Source: G963667975 sp963677395 (GTDB lineage Bacteria > Bacteroidota > Bacteroidia > Bacteroidales > G963667975). Taken from it: a stretch of 64,000 nt of DNA. A program made the position numbers and the translations under genes. The stretch covers positions 3,100,001 to 3,164,000 of the forward strand of contig OY781965.2 in the NCBI GenBank assembly GCA_963677395.2, given 5' to 3'. The notes beneath the pieces are model-generated. The model had not been told where the DNA came from and ran no database searches. It saw nothing but the letters and a program-made list of their open reading frames with translations. The first letter of the stretch is position 1. Each line of letters opens with the position of its first letter. Shown one piece after another: positions 17,388-26,429 of the stretch.

Positions 17388-18473
17388 ATGTCCCAAAAAA
17401 TCATATCCGGAAAGACTTTAAAAATCACCATTCACCTATTAATATGGTTGTTAATCTTATCAATACCCTCATTTTTTCTCTCAAATACTATTGACGATAA
17501 AGGACATTTTCTGGGAAGATTCTATTTCAGGGTTTTAATGAATGGATTATTTTTCTACGTTAGTTATTTAGTATTTGTGCCACAACTTTATCTTCAAAAT
17601 AAAAAATTCATCTACCTGTTAGTAAGCATTTTATCTATAATTATCATCTTTACAATTGATACGTTTTTAGTAGAAAGGATTTTCCCGGATGATGAATTCA
17701 GAAGAATCATGGGACATGTAAATGAGGTACTTGCTCAGCAAAATATTGATATCAGACCACCTTTCCCAGAAATGAAGTTTCTCGGCTCCTTCGTACTAAA
17801 TTTTCTTCTGGCTGGTTCTGCTCTTGGAATTCGTCTTGCAGAAGCGCTTTCGCAGAAAGAAGACACTCAAAAAGAGCTTGAAAAACAAAGACTTGCTACA
17901 GAACTCACCATGCTTAAAAACCAAGTTAGTCCTCATTTCTTTTTCAATACGCTCAACAACATCTATTCGCTAACAGAAAGCAATCCGGATAAATCACGTC
18001 AAGCCATCTTAAAGCTTTCGCGTATGATGAGATATTTACTTTACGAAACCAACAATGAGCTTACCCCATTGTCAAAGGAAATTGATTTTATGAACGATTA
18101 TATTGAGCTTATGAAATTACGATTAACCAGTAAAGTAGTTGTAAATAGTTCATTACCCTTTAAAGAAGATTGCGATACGATTTCAATTCCACCTTTGTTG
18201 TTAATTCCTTTTATTGAAAATGCCTTTAAGCATGGAGTAAGCAATAGAGAAGCTTCTTTCATTGAAATCAATATGACGATTGGAGTAAAAAAAATCGAAT
18301 TCACCTGTCATAATTCCAGATTTGAAAATGTAAGCGAAATTGTTGAGCCGGGTGGAATTGGTTTGGAAAATGTTCAAAAACGACTGGAATTAATATATCC
18401 GGGCAATTTCTCCTTAAATATTCAATCCAATCCTAATAACTACCTTGTAAGGTTAAGCTTAAATTTAATCTAG
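17388..18473 (+). CDS. LytS-type sensor histidine kinase
   Basis: A 361-residue kinase with four membrane helices in its first 160 residues, a short coiled coil, and the His_kinase domain whose phosphorylated histidine sits in QVSPHFFFNTLNN. The N-box is FIENAFKHG. The family pairs with LytTR regulators, and the regulator gene follows after 6 bases. The start at 17388 is chosen because a promoter box lies at 17361-17368; an ATG at 17349, overlapping the permease stop, is possible. The context suggests the pair senses envelope stress or the pump's substrate and controls the efflux genes. Confidence 0.88.
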   Translation: MSQKIISGKTLKITIHLLIWLLILSIPSFFLSNTIDDKGHFLGRFYFRVLMNGLFFYVSYLVFVPQLYLQNKKFIYLLVSILSIIIIFTIDTFLVERIFPDDEFRRIMGHVNEVLAQQNIDIRPPFPEMKFLGSFVLNFLLAGSALGIRLAEALSQKEDTQKELEKQRLATELTMLKNQVSPHFFFNTLNNIYSLTESNPDKSRQAILKLSRMMRYLLYETNNELTPLSKEIDFMNDYIELMKLRLTSKVVVNSSLPFKEDCDTISIPPLLLIPFIENAFKHGVSNREASFIEINMTIGVKKIEFTCHNSRFENVSEIVEPGGIGLENVQKRLELIYPGNFSLNIQSNPNNYLVRLSLNLI

Positions 18474-18479
18474 ACAGAA

Positions 18480-19193
18480 ATGATTGCAACTATAGCCATA
18501 GATGATGAGCCATTAGCACTGGAACTTGTAGAAAGTTACATCCGAAAAACTCCGTTTCTGGAGTTAACAGGAACCTTTGACAACCCGTTGAGTGCCATGG
18601 AATATATGCAGGAGAATCATGTAGATTTAGTCTATCTTGATATTCACATGCCGGATTTGAGTGGGACGCAATTTGCAAAAATGCTTATGAATGGTCCCAA
18701 GGTAATTTTCACAACGGCCTACGAAAAGTATGCGTTGGAAAGCTACAAACTGGATGTTGTAGATTACTTACTGAAACCTTTTGGTTATGAAGAGTTTCTA
18801 CATGCAACCCTCAAAGCAAAGGAGCGAATCCAGCTTTTTCATCAACCACAGATTCAGATAGAAGCAACCAATGAATTTTTGTTTTTAAAATCAGAATATA
18901 AAATCAGGCGAATTAATTTCAACGACATCATTTACATTGAAGGCCTGAAAGATTATGTAAAAGTTTTTTTAACAGGAAAAGAATACCCATTGCTGTCGCT
19001 AAGTTCGCTAAAGCAGTTGGAAAGTCGATTACCTTCCGATAAATTTATGAGAGTTCACAGGTCATTTATTGTTAATCTTCAACGTATTGAAATTATTGAA
19101 CGTAGCCGGATCGTGTTTGGACAAGAGTGGATTCCAATCGGCGATCAATACAAAGAAGAGTTCCAGAAATGGGTTGATCAGAACTTTTTATAA
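18480..19193 (+). CDS. LytTR-family response regulator
   Basis: Residues about 1-120 are a receiver domain with acidic residues IDDEP, the phosphorylated aspartate in VYLDIHMPDLSG (about 54), and the TTAYEKYALESY and LLKPF motifs. Residues about 135-235 are a LytTR DNA-binding domain (NDIIYIEGLKDYVKVFL, FMRVHRSFIVNLQRIE). It acts as a transcription factor activated by the preceding kinase. Its targets probably include the efflux operon, but no pair of LytTR direct repeats was identified. The stop codon lies in the loop of a terminator. Confidence 0.93.
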   Translation: MIATIAIDDEPLALELVESYIRKTPFLELTGTFDNPLSAMEYMQENHVDLVYLDIHMPDLSGTQFAKMLMNGPKVIFTTAYEKYALESYKLDVVDYLLKPFGYEEFLHATLKAKERIQLFHQPQIQIEATNEFLFLKSEYKIRRINFNDIIYIEGLKDYVKVFLTGKEYPLLSLSSLKQLESRLPSDKFMRVHRSFIVNLQRIEIIERSRIVFGQEWIPIGDQYKEEFQKWVDQNFL

Positions 19194-19204
19194 AGAGTTC
19201 TTTT
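19181..19204. terminator. Terminator between convergent LytTR and mltG genes
   Basis: An 8-bp stem (19181-19188 with 19193-19200, one G-T pair) with a 4-base loop and a following T run lies across the LytTR stop codon and just before the mltG stop. It could serve both directions. Confidence 0.6.
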
Positions 19205-20240
19205 ACCGATAAATCTTCCTCTCATTTAACGCGTTCCAGTATCTGCGGGCATTAGCTTCATGCTCTGCTTTAGTTTCTGCAAAATTATGATAGCCGGAAA
19301 AGTCTTCTTTTGCACAGAAATAGAGATAATTAGTCTTATTATAATTCAATACAGCATCAATAGCCGGAATGGAAGGAATACAGATAGGCCCCGGAGGTAA
19401 TCCTTTGTATTTGTAAGTATTGTAAGGAGAGTCATACTCTGTGTGGACATTTAATATTCTACGCAAAGTAAAATCGCCTACTGCATATTTTACGGTTGGA
19501 TCAGCCTGAAGCAGCATTCCTTTTCGAAGTCGGTTATAATAAACACCAGCAATTGTCGGACGTTCGTCATTCTTCTGTGATTCTTCTTCAACAATAGAAG
19601 CCAGAGTAATCACTTCAACCGGAGTAAGGTTCATCTTTCCCGCTTTTTCCATTCTGCCTGCATTCCAGAATGTTTCTGACTCTTTCACCATACGGTTTAA
19701 AAACTTCTTAGCCGTTGTAGTCCAGTAAAACTCATACGTATTAGGGATAAACAACGAAATAACAGTATTTGAATTATATCTGTTTTCGGCGAGAAAAGCT
19801 GAATCATTCAGCATGGTAAGAATAGACACAGAATCGGCTTCCAATTGCGACGCAATACGTCCTGCAAACTGTTCTTTCGTACGAATGTTATGAAACACAA
19901 CCTTCACCGGCTCCTGAACTCCTGAGCGCAACAAGTTCACTAACTGATTATTACTCATACCGTTTCTGAGCAGATATCTTCCTGGTTGAACTTTGTTTTT
20001 ATAATGCTTTTTACCTGCAATAAAATCAAATGTTGAGTTACTACGCAACAACTCCTGCTTTTGAAGTGACTCATATACACTTTTATACGTATTTCCGGTG
20101 TAAACATAAAACCATTGTGGTTTTCCATCTTTGGTATTTACATTCGAACCAAAAACAATCCAGGCAAATGCTGCTACACAAAGTAAAATCAGCGCACCTA
20201 ATGCACTCACAGAGTAGATGATTATTCGTTTACGATTCAT
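19203..20240 (-). CDS. mltG: Endolytic murein transglycosylase MltG
   Basis: MltG cleaves nascent glycan strands at the inner membrane and helps set chain length. The 345-residue protein has one N-terminal membrane helix (about 5-27), a LysM-like region, and the YceG catalytic segment: LASIVEEES with the catalytic glutamate near 205, then AGVYYNRLRKGMLLQADPTVKYA and GLPPGPICIPS, all typical of the family. I start at ATG 20240, whose first bases overlap the stop of the upstream GNAT gene (ATGA). A longer in-frame start exists inside that gene. It belongs to the minus-strand operon dapF-GNAT-mltG. Confidence 0.95.
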   Translation of the reverse strand: MNRKRIIIYSVSALGALILLCVAAFAWIVFGSNVNTKDGKPQWFYVYTGNTYKSVYESLQKQELLRSNSTFDFIAGKKHYKNKVQPGRYLLRNGMSNNQLVNLLRSGVQEPVKVVFHNIRTKEQFAGRIASQLEADSVSILTMLNDSAFLAENRYNSNTVISLFIPNTYEFYWTTTAKKFLNRMVKESETFWNAGRMEKAGKMNLTPVEVITLASIVEEESQKNDERPTIAGVYYNRLRKGMLLQADPTVKYAVGDFTLRRILNVHTEYDSPYNTYKYKGLPPGPICIPSIPAIDAVLNYNKTNYLYFCAKEDFSGYHNFAETKAEHEANARRYWNALNERKIYR

Positions 20241-20770
20241 TTGGGTTGTAATAAAAGTTGAAGAAAATATACATCCGTAGGTTTTTCGGCTCTGATTAGC
20301 CAATCTTTATTTGTACCAGTAATTTCAAATCCTGTATTTTGGAACAGAGCTAAACTAACTTTATTTGTAACTGCAATTGTACAATGTAACTGGTGAAGAT
20401 TTAAAATATCTCTTGCATATTGAATCATCTGGAGTACAGCCTTCTTTCCTACTCCTTTTCCCCTGTACTTTTCCGAAACAAAGATTCCTATTCCGGCACG
20501 CCTGTGAATAGGATTATATTCAAAAAGATCAAGGGTTCCTACAGTTTTCACCACGCCATCTTCCATAATATCAATCATTTGACGCAATTGCTTCGAGATA
20601 GTCATATCGTAGTCACGTGCTTCACGAACAAAAAGCTCGAGCATAAACTTTGAATACAACTGATAGGTTTCACTGATAAACCAGTTATAGGGATTATTTT
20701 CCCATTCATAAATCAGGTCAACATCTTCAGGTTCTATTGATCTCAGCTTTACTATTTCTATTTTACACAT
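20237..20770 (-). CDS. GNAT-family N-acetyltransferase
   Basis: The 177-residue protein has the GNAT fold with the acetyl-CoA-binding segment VSEKYRGKGVGKKAV near residues 98-112 and a preceding beta strand RAGIGIF. It resembles the SpeG/RimJ-like group in its N-terminal EPEDVDLIYEWENNP region. The substrate, perhaps an amine or a protein N-terminus, is unknown. The start at ATG 20770 lies just after the dapF stop; an in-frame TTG two codons earlier is less likely. Its 3' end overlaps mltG by 4 bases, so it is translationally coupled. Confidence 0.85.
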   Translation of the reverse strand: MCKIEIVKLRSIEPEDVDLIYEWENNPYNWFISETYQLYSKFMLELFVREARDYDMTISKQLRQMIDIMEDGVVKTVGTLDLFEYNPIHRRAGIGIFVSEKYRGKGVGKKAVLQMIQYARDILNLHQLHCTIAVTNKVSLALFQNTGFEITGTNKDWLIRAEKPTDVYFLQLLLQPK

Positions 20771-20772
20771 AA

Positions 20773-21567
20773 TCAAATATTTATCTCACCCCTAAACACT
20801 TTCATTGCAGGTCCGGTGAGATAGATGTTTTTAAACCTGTTTTCTGTTTTACAAAAAGATACTTCCAGATTTCCGCCTAATGTTCGAACCGGAATAACTC
20901 CTTCCGAAATATTGTTTAAAGATGCGTATGTCAGGCTCGATGCAGTAACACCTGTTCCACAGGCAAGTGTTTCATTTTCCACACCTCTTTCGTATGTCCT
21001 GACAAACAATCTGTTATCAATCATCTGTACAAAGTTCACATTTGTTCCCCCTGGTTTAAACTGTTCAGAATATCGTAAACTCCTGCCCGTTTCAACCACT
21101 GGAAAATCTGCAAGCTTATCTACAAATTCAACGTAATGAGGAGATCCTGTATTTATAAAATATCCTTTTTCAACTGAAGAAATTTCTTCTACATCAATCA
21201 TTTTTAGTTTAATAAACCATTCATCACAGGTAAAACACAGAATCTGAGCTTCATGAGGACCATCAACAGCCAGAAAATGAACATTTTCACTCGTAAGCAT
21301 TCCCAATGAATGAGCGAAAGCAGTAATACAACGACCACCGTTTCCACACATACTGGCTTCTCCTCCATCTGAATTGAAATAACGCATCTTAAAATCGTAA
21401 TCATCATCATTTTCAAGCAGCATCAGTCCATCTGCTCCAATTCCCAAATGACGGTTACATAAAAATGCAACATTTTCAACGGATGAATCAAACTCATGAT
21501 TTCGATTGTCTATCAGGATGAAGTCATTCCCGGCTCCATGATATTTCTCAAATGAAATAAAACTCAT
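20773..21567 (-). CDS. dapF: Diaminopimelate epimerase DapF
   Basis: DapF converts LL- to meso-diaminopimelate for lysine and peptidoglycan. The 264-residue protein has both catalytic cysteines in their motifs, ASMCGNGGRC near residue 73 and LACGTGVTAS near 203, plus the N-terminal KYHGAGNDFILID signature. It is the first gene of a three-gene operon with the GNAT and mltG, linking precursor supply with glycan-strand cutting. A promoter box lies upstream on the minus strand. Confidence 0.95.
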   Translation of the reverse strand: MSFISFEKYHGAGNDFILIDNRNHEFDSSVENVAFLCNRHLGIGADGLMLLENDDDYDFKMRYFNSDGGEASMCGNGGRCITAFAHSLGMLTSENVHFLAVDGPHEAQILCFTCDEWFIKLKMIDVEEISSVEKGYFINTGSPHYVEFVDKLADFPVVETGRSLRYSEQFKPGGTNVNFVQMIDNRLFVRTYERGVENETLACGTGVTASSLTYASLNNISEGVIPVRTLGGNLEVSFCKTENRFKNIYLTGPAMKVFRGEINI

Positions 21568-21589
21568 TTCAATATTTTAATATAGAATA

Positions 21590-21597
21590 CAAAAATA
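21590..21597 (-). promoter_or_regulatory. -7 box TATTTTTG of dapF
   Basis: An exact TAnnTTTG match on the minus strand, 22 bases before the dapF ATG at 21567. Confidence 0.55.
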
Positions 21598-21600
21598 GAA

Positions 21601-22254
21601 CTAATTCTTCAAACTGTGCTTTTTCACTTTGTCGAGTTGAACAAATTCCTCGCTTTGTTGCAGCTCATAAGCCAAGCCCTTGTATATCATCAACAGTTGA
21701 TCTCCAGCTTGCTCCAGTTTCATTTTTTCAGGTTCGTACACTCCAAACAAAACCAACTTATTGCTTCCCAACTTATAACCACTATAATTAATTGGCGATT
21801 TCCAGAACTCAACCCTTACGTAATTGTTTGTCTTCGGGTTGTCATCAATCAATAAAGAGTCAATTCTTTTTGAATCTGTGTTTATACTTTTAATCTTGAC
21901 ATTATTTATAAAAAGAAGTTCATCGCGGGCAACTTCAACATCTTCATAACTAGCAGAAGTATAATAAATTGTATCTGCAGAATATTCGCCATCCTGAGCA
22001 GATACAGCATTATTTTCTGTTGAATTTGAATTTTGGTTTCTGACTACAGTTTTTTTCTTCAGAGGTTTTTTCTGCTCCGTAAGCGACAGTATTTTTTCCG
22101 TATCTTCTGTTCTGTTAATTGATTCTAACGGATTGATTGACATAAAGAACCGTATATTATACCTTTGAATACCCCACACCGCAAAAGCCCCAATGATGAA
22201 CCCTAAAAAGATCCCCCACAACAAAAAAAAGTATTTTGTACGTTTCTTTTCCAT
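21601..22254 (-). CDS. Uncharacterised membrane-anchored protein
   Basis: The 217-residue protein has one N-terminal membrane helix (about 7-30), then a low-complexity Lys/Asn/Ser-rich linker (about 50-90), and a periplasmic C-terminal domain of about 120 residues with conserved-looking patches such as YVRVEFWKSPINYSGYKLG. I do not recognise a family. The start is ATG 22254, preceded at 22277-22284 by a minus-strand promoter box. It precedes dapF by 33 bases, but dapF has its own promoter. Confidence 0.7.
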   Translation of the reverse strand: MEKKRTKYFFLLWGIFLGFIIGAFAVWGIQRYNIRFFMSINPLESINRTEDTEKILSLTEQKKPLKKKTVVRNQNSNSTENNAVSAQDGEYSADTIYYTSASYEDVEVARDELLFINNVKIKSINTDSKRIDSLLIDDNPKTNNYVRVEFWKSPINYSGYKLGSNKLVLFGVYEPEKMKLEQAGDQLLMIYKGLAYELQQSEEFVQLDKVKKHSLKN

Positions 22255-22276
22255 CCTCCTTAGCAAATGTTATATA

Positions 22277-22284
22277 CAAAGATA
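22277..22284 (-). promoter_or_regulatory. -7 box TATCTTTG for the membrane-anchored protein gene
   Basis: An exact consensus match on the minus strand, 22 bases before the ATG at 22254. Confidence 0.6.
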
Positions 22285-22406
22285 GACTAAAACAGGTTTG
22301 AATAAGTTTTCAATAAAAAATTTAGGGCATTGGCTATTCTGCAATTGAAAAAATAAACGGATTCAATTAAAGTTCGTGTTCATAACTACCTATACAGTAA
22401 ATAGTT

Positions 22407-22961
22407 TTAGTAGAAAAGACCTGAAATACCAACTCCAAACATCAGGATATTACCTGAAATCTTATCTCCAGAATTTTCTAATTCAATAAAATGATATCCA
22501 CCCTCAATTGTTAATCCAATATGATTTTTCAAGGGTATTATCATGCCCAAATTCAACACTATATCAGAACCATCAAAAGAGTTAGGTGACTCTGATACTG
22601 AAATAAATCTATAGGATAATGTAAAATAGGGGAATAATGTACTTTTTTCATTTCCAAAAAATATTCCGATATGAGGGCCAAATACTAATTCGGACATTGA
22701 AGTACGATAGCTTTCAATGCTCGATAGAGAAACTGATCCTCCAACACCAAAATTTTTGAACAGCATATAATTAAAACTTGGAGTAAGTGAAACAATTGTA
22801 TTTCCTTTACCCCCTACTTCATAAAGATCTCCTCCTTGTTTGGAAAATGAAAACGAACCTGAAGCAATAATTGCTCCTTTATCAACAGCAAATCCTTGGC
22901 TAAACAACTCATTTGCAAATGTAAAAATAAAAAGAAATACAATTAAAAAATACTTTTTCAT
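22407..22961 (-). CDS. Small outer-membrane beta-barrel protein
   Basis: The 184-residue protein has a signal peptide (KKYFLIVFLFIFTFANELFSQ) and then alternating hydrophobic and polar residues that suggest eight short transmembrane strands, as in OmpX/OmpA-like barrels. The final strand, GNILMFGVGISGLFY, ends with an aromatic residue, the usual signal for barrel insertion. Function is unknown. It stands alone on the minus strand, between AT-rich gaps. Confidence 0.75.
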   Translation of the reverse strand: MKKYFLIVFLFIFTFANELFSQGFAVDKGAIIASGSFSFSKQGGDLYEVGGKGNTIVSLTPSFNYMLFKNFGVGGSVSLSSIESYRTSMSELVFGPHIGIFFGNEKSTLFPYFTLSYRFISVSESPNSFDGSDIVLNLGMIIPLKNHIGLTIEGGYHFIELENSGDKISGNILMFGVGISGLFY

Positions 22962-23463
22962 GTTTATAACGATTTTTAAATTAATATTCTACTTCTCAAT
23001 AAATCATTAAACAATTGACAGACAATGCATATGATATTAAAAATCAAAATACACAACTAAATACATTGTGTTTATTCTAAATTTCATCTTTTAAAACCCA
23101 TTTAATTATTACAACATAGATTTTTAGTTTAATATTAGCAAATGTAAATAAATTTCTTAAATAAAAAAAAATCATTGTTTTTTTACGCATACGAAATAGC
23201 AGATGTTTATTAAGAAAACACTAAAACAAAAATGCAACATATTAATAATCTGCAATATATCCTAAACAAACATTATTTTCGACATACAATAAGCATCTTT
23301 AACAAATTTTAAGTGTTGGAAAATATATTTGTACCGTTCTTAATATCGTTTAAAGTAAAAAAATGTGTAACCTTTTTCAAGGTGATACAGTAAAACAAAA
23401 TCCCGGGTTAAATTGGTTAAGGGATTAAAAAAGACAATCACCTGAAAAACAACCTGAAGAACT
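22962..23463. other. AT-rich intergenic region between divergent genes
   Basis: About 500 bases without a gene, rich in A and T runs. The right part holds the DegP promoter and its leader of about 125 bases. In the middle I see nothing more than AT-rich sequence; it could hold regulatory sites for the divergent outer-membrane gene. Confidence 0.5.
23324..23331 (+). promoter_or_regulatory. -7 box TATATTTG of the DegP-type protease gene
   Basis: An exact match about 133 bases before the ATG at 23464, giving a long leader. Such a leader could carry stress-dependent control. Confidence 0.5.
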
Positions 23464-24927
23464 ATGAAACGAATTGATTTTAAAACTGCTGCACTTTTTT
23501 TTCTATTTGCCTTGGCAGGTGGAATTGCGGCATTAGGTTTACAAAAGTTATTTCAGCATTCTCAAACAGCAGATGTTTTTAAGCAGAACGCAGCAAACAC
23601 ACAGCAAGTTTCATTTACCGGATTAGCCGGAGCACCCGGAGTCACTGACTTTAATCAGGCTGCAGAAACTACAGTACATTCTGTAGTCCATATTAAATCT
23701 GAATATCAAAACCGTACAAGTTTGTATGATGATTTTTACGGATTTTTTAATCTTCCATTCAATCGCAATCCACAGGCAATTACAGCCTTTGGTTCCGGAG
23801 TAATTATCTCGGCAGATGGATATATATTAACCAACAATCATGTGGTACAGGATGCCGAAAAAGTCACAGTTACCCTGAATGATAAGCGTATTTTGGAAGC
23901 AAAAATTATCGGTACAGATCCCGGAACGGATTTAGCATTGATTAAAATTGAAGGGAAAGATTTCCCAACTGTTCCCTGGGGCAACTCCGATAATATTAAA
24001 CTTGGAGAATGGGTACTGGCTGTTGGAAATCCGTTTAATCTCACATCAACAGTTACAGCAGGTATTGTAAGTGCAAAAGCAAGAAATATCAATATTTTAG
24101 GCAAAAACACTACTGAGAGCCCAATTGAATCGTTTATCCAGACGGATGCAGCCGTTAATCCGGGAAACAGTGGCGGTGCATTGGTTAATACCCAGGGAGA
24201 ACTAATTGGCATCAATGCGGCAATTGCATCCAATACAGGTGCTTACACCGGATACTCTTTTGCTATTCCGGTAAATATAGCCCGAAAAATAGCCGAAGAC
24301 CTTGCAAAATATGGAATTGTTCAGCGTGCATATTTAGGTGTTTCAACAGCAGAAGTTGATCAAAACATTGCATCAATCAAAGGGATTGACAAACTCAAAG
24401 GAGTATATGTAGGAGCGGTAACGCCAAATGGTTCAGCACAAAAAGCCGGAATCAATGAAGGAGACATTATTCTTTCCATTAATGGAAAAGCGGTAAACTC
24501 AAACGCTGAAATGTTGGAGATATTGGCACAATATCGCCCCGGAGATAAAATAGTTGCAACAACTGAAAGAAATAACAAACAAAGTGATATTTCTATTGTT
24601 CTACAGAATCAGGATGGTCAGATCAAACTGATTACAAAAGAAGAACAACAAAAAACGACTTTACTTGGAGTTACACTGGAAGCTCTCAGCAAAGAAGAAT
24701 TAAACAATACAGGACTAAATAATGGTGTAATTATCCGGGCAATTGATAATTCTCCATTGTTAAATGCCGGAATACGGAAGAACTTCATCATTACAGGTGT
24801 GGATAAGACTCCGGTTAAAACGGCATCAGATGTAAAAAATTTATTGAATCGTAAAGGAAAGAGGCTGGTAACGGGAACTTACCCAGGCGACTGGCGTAAT
24901 TATTATTACGTTGTAACTATACCATAA
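23464..24927 (+). CDS. DegP/HtrA-type periplasmic serine protease
   Basis: The 487-residue protein has an N-terminal signal or anchor (about 8-27) and a trypsin-like domain with the full catalytic triad: His126 in TNNHVV, Asp156 in GTDLALIKI and Ser236 in NPGNSGGAL. Two PDZ domains follow, one near 285-380 (AGINEGDIILSINGKAV) and one near 395-480 (SPLLNAGIRKNFIITGVD). It degrades or refolds damaged envelope proteins. It stands alone after a long leader and is followed by rpoD. Confidence 0.95.
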   Translation: MKRIDFKTAALFFLFALAGGIAALGLQKLFQHSQTADVFKQNAANTQQVSFTGLAGAPGVTDFNQAAETTVHSVVHIKSEYQNRTSLYDDFYGFFNLPFNRNPQAITAFGSGVIISADGYILTNNHVVQDAEKVTVTLNDKRILEAKIIGTDPGTDLALIKIEGKDFPTVPWGNSDNIKLGEWVLAVGNPFNLTSTVTAGIVSAKARNINILGKNTTESPIESFIQTDAAVNPGNSGGALVNTQGELIGINAAIASNTGAYTGYSFAIPVNIARKIAEDLAKYGIVQRAYLGVSTAEVDQNIASIKGIDKLKGVYVGAVTPNGSAQKAGINEGDIILSINGKAVNSNAEMLEILAQYRPGDKIVATTERNNKQSDISIVLQNQDGQIKLITKEEQQKTTLLGVTLEALSKEELNNTGLNNGVIIRAIDNSPLLNAGIRKNFIITGVDKTPVKTASDVKNLLNRKGKRLVTGTYPGDWRNYYYVVTIP

Positions 24928-24967
24928 TTAGCATCCTGAATATTTTGGTTTTGATTGCTTATTGTTG

Positions 24968-24975
24968 TACTTTTG
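24968..24975 (+). promoter_or_regulatory. -7 box TACTTTTG of rpoD
   Basis: An exact match about 68 bases before the rpoD ATG. Confidence 0.65.
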
Positions 24976-25042
24976 CAAACCCTTTTTATGTTTACGACTC
25001 AATCTTTTGAAAGTCAATAAATAATAATTACAATATCGGTTT

Positions 25043-25909
25043 ATGAGGCAGTTAAAGATTACAAAGTCCATTACCAACCGCGAAACCGCTTCGCTTGATA
25101 AATATCTTCAGGATATCGGCAAGGAAGAACTTATTACTGCAGAGGAGGAAGTTCAACTTGCGCAACGCATCAAAGCTGGCGATCAAAAAGCATTGGAAAA
25201 ACTTACCCGTGCAAACCTTCGTTTCGTAGTTTCGGTGGCTAAACAGTACCAGAATCAGGGTTTAAGTCTCCCCGACCTTATCAACGAGGGAAACCTTGGC
25301 TTGATTAAGGCTGCAAAAAGATTTGATGAAACCCGTGGTTTTAAATTCATCTCATATGCCGTTTGGTGGATTCGCCAATCTATTCTTCAGGCTTTAGCCG
25401 AACAATCACGTATTGTTCGTTTACCGTTGAATCAGGTTGGATCTTTAAACAAAATCAAGAAAGAGAGTTCAAAGCTGGAACAACGCTACGAACGTACTCC
25501 TTCGGTTGATGAATTGGCAGATTCACTGGATATGCCTAAGGAAAAAGTTGCGGAAGTTTTAAACATTACCACCCGCTACGTATCTATGGATGCTCCTTTG
25601 GTTCAGGATGAAGAAACTAATTTTATTGATGTTTTTGTTTCAGAAGATAGTCCAACTACCGACAATACTCTTTTGAAAGAGTCATTAGCCCGTGAAATTG
25701 AACGTGCTCTGGCTACACTTACTGAAAAAGAACGTGACGTTATTAACCTTTTTTATGGAATTGGTATGAGCCACGGCTTAACACTTGATGAAATTGCTGC
25801 AAAATTTGACCTTACCCGCGAACGCGTACGTCAAATCAAAGAAAAAGCAATCCGTCGCTTAAAAAATACTTCACGTAGTAAACTCTTACGCGCATACTTA
25901 GGAGAATAA
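25043..25909 (+). CDS. rpoD: Primary sigma factor RpoD (Bacteroidota short type)
   Basis: This 288-residue sigma-70 factor lacks region 1.1 and the large non-conserved insert, as expected for the Bacteroidota primary sigma factor that reads -33/-7 promoters. Region 1.2 is SLDKYLQDIGKEELIT. Region 2 has LIQ-like LINEGNLGLIKAAKRFDETRGFKFISYAVWWIRQ. Region 3 is near 130-200. Region 4.2 is the helix-turn-helix LTLDEIAAKFDLTRERVRQIKEKAIRRL. The TAnnTTTG boxes found throughout this window are its expected targets. The gene ends in a strong terminator. Confidence 0.97.
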   Translation: MRQLKITKSITNRETASLDKYLQDIGKEELITAEEEVQLAQRIKAGDQKALEKLTRANLRFVVSVAKQYQNQGLSLPDLINEGNLGLIKAAKRFDETRGFKFISYAVWWIRQSILQALAEQSRIVRLPLNQVGSLNKIKKESSKLEQRYERTPSVDELADSLDMPKEKVAEVLNITTRYVSMDAPLVQDEETNFIDVFVSEDSPTTDNTLLKESLAREIERALATLTEKERDVINLFYGIGMSHGLTLDEIAAKFDLTRERVRQIKEKAIRRLKNTSRSKLLRAYLGE

Positions 25910-25930
25910 TTTCTCATCGAAAAATAAAAA

Positions 25931-25965
25931 AAGAGGCCGCTTCGTTTAGCGGTCTCTTTTTTTAT
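25931..25965 (+). terminator. Rho-independent terminator of rpoD
   Basis: A 9-10-bp stem (25931-25940 with 25949-25958, one G-T pair), an 8-base loop and a T run. Confidence 0.85.
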
Positions 25966-25973
25966 TACCTTTG
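25966..25973 (+). promoter_or_regulatory. -7 box TACCTTTG of a probable small RNA
   Basis: An exact match directly after the rpoD terminator. The transcript would start near 25979, about 160 bases before the next gene. Confidence 0.6.
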
Positions 25974-25977
25974 AAAT

Positions 25978-26125
25978 CCAGGAAATAGTATAGTCGCCTC
26001 CTGGACAGTTTTGACTTACAAAACTGGTTTTCAATCCAGTAAATATCCCTGTACCATTTCTTTGTTCATCGTTTCGATGCGTTTTCGTAGAGAAAAAGAG
26101 CATCGAAGGGGTTTTTATTTTTTTA
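25978..26125 (+). ncRNA. Candidate structured small RNA or leader between rpoD and pyrG
   Basis: The segment is bounded by a perfect promoter box and a terminator-like hairpin. Inside are three stems: 25977-25983 with 25999-26005 (7 bp, TCCAGGA), 26006-26013 with 26019-26026 (8 bp, CAGTTTTG, 5-base loop), and 26023-26027 with 26036-26040 (ACTGG/CCAGT). The second and third share bases 26023-26026, so they exclude each other, as in an attenuator. No ORF of note lies in it. It could be a stand-alone small RNA, or a leader controlling the genes at 26142 and pyrG. Confidence 0.55.
26073..26120 (+). terminator. Terminator-like hairpin before the small membrane protein gene
   Basis: Arms TTCGATGC (26073-26080) and GCATCGAA (26100-26107) with an inner TTTTC/GAAAA stem, followed by GGGG and long T runs. 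Confidence 0.65.
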
Positions 26126-26141
26126 TATACACTGAAACACC

Positions 26142-26426
26142 ATGAACACAAACTGGCTGTCAAAAATTGAAAAATGGGTAATTATGGTTCTTGCTACCAT
26201 GATGACTATCATCATTCTGATTGCCATTATTGTAATCGTTCACAAAGTTATTGTACCCGACCTGGCAAGCTACGATGGAATTAAGCATATCAAGTTTGCT
26301 TGCGTAATTCTGGCATTAACCGGTGGTTATTATCTGATAAAAAATTCCGGATTTGAGATAAAAAATAACCTTTCCGGTGAAAAGGAAAAACAAAACGACA
26401 AAGAAAACAATCAAAAACAATCATAA
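26142..26426 (+). CDS. Small two-helix membrane protein
   Basis: A 94-residue protein with two hydrophobic helices (about 13-36 and 49-64) and a charged tail rich in Lys, Glu, Asn and Gln. I recognise no family. It is 3 bases before pyrG, so it is co-transcribed and probably translationally coupled with it. Its place after a possible attenuator suggests shared regulation with CTP synthesis. Confidence 0.65.
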   Translation: MNTNWLSKIEKWVIMVLATMMTIIILIAIIVIVHKVIVPDLASYDGIKHIKFACVILALTGGYYLIKNSGFEIKNNLSGEKEKQNDKENNQKQS

Positions 26427-26429
26427 GCA

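Noticed and set aside
25978..26045. A tRNA gene (the CTGG..CCAG stem resembles an anticodon arm)
   Set aside because: Acceptor, D and T arms with the conserved GGTTCGA-type loop cannot be found. The stems fit a different structured RNA better.
25831..26163. 110-codon minus-strand ORF
   Set aside because: It runs across the rpoD end, a terminator and the structured RNA and resembles no protein.
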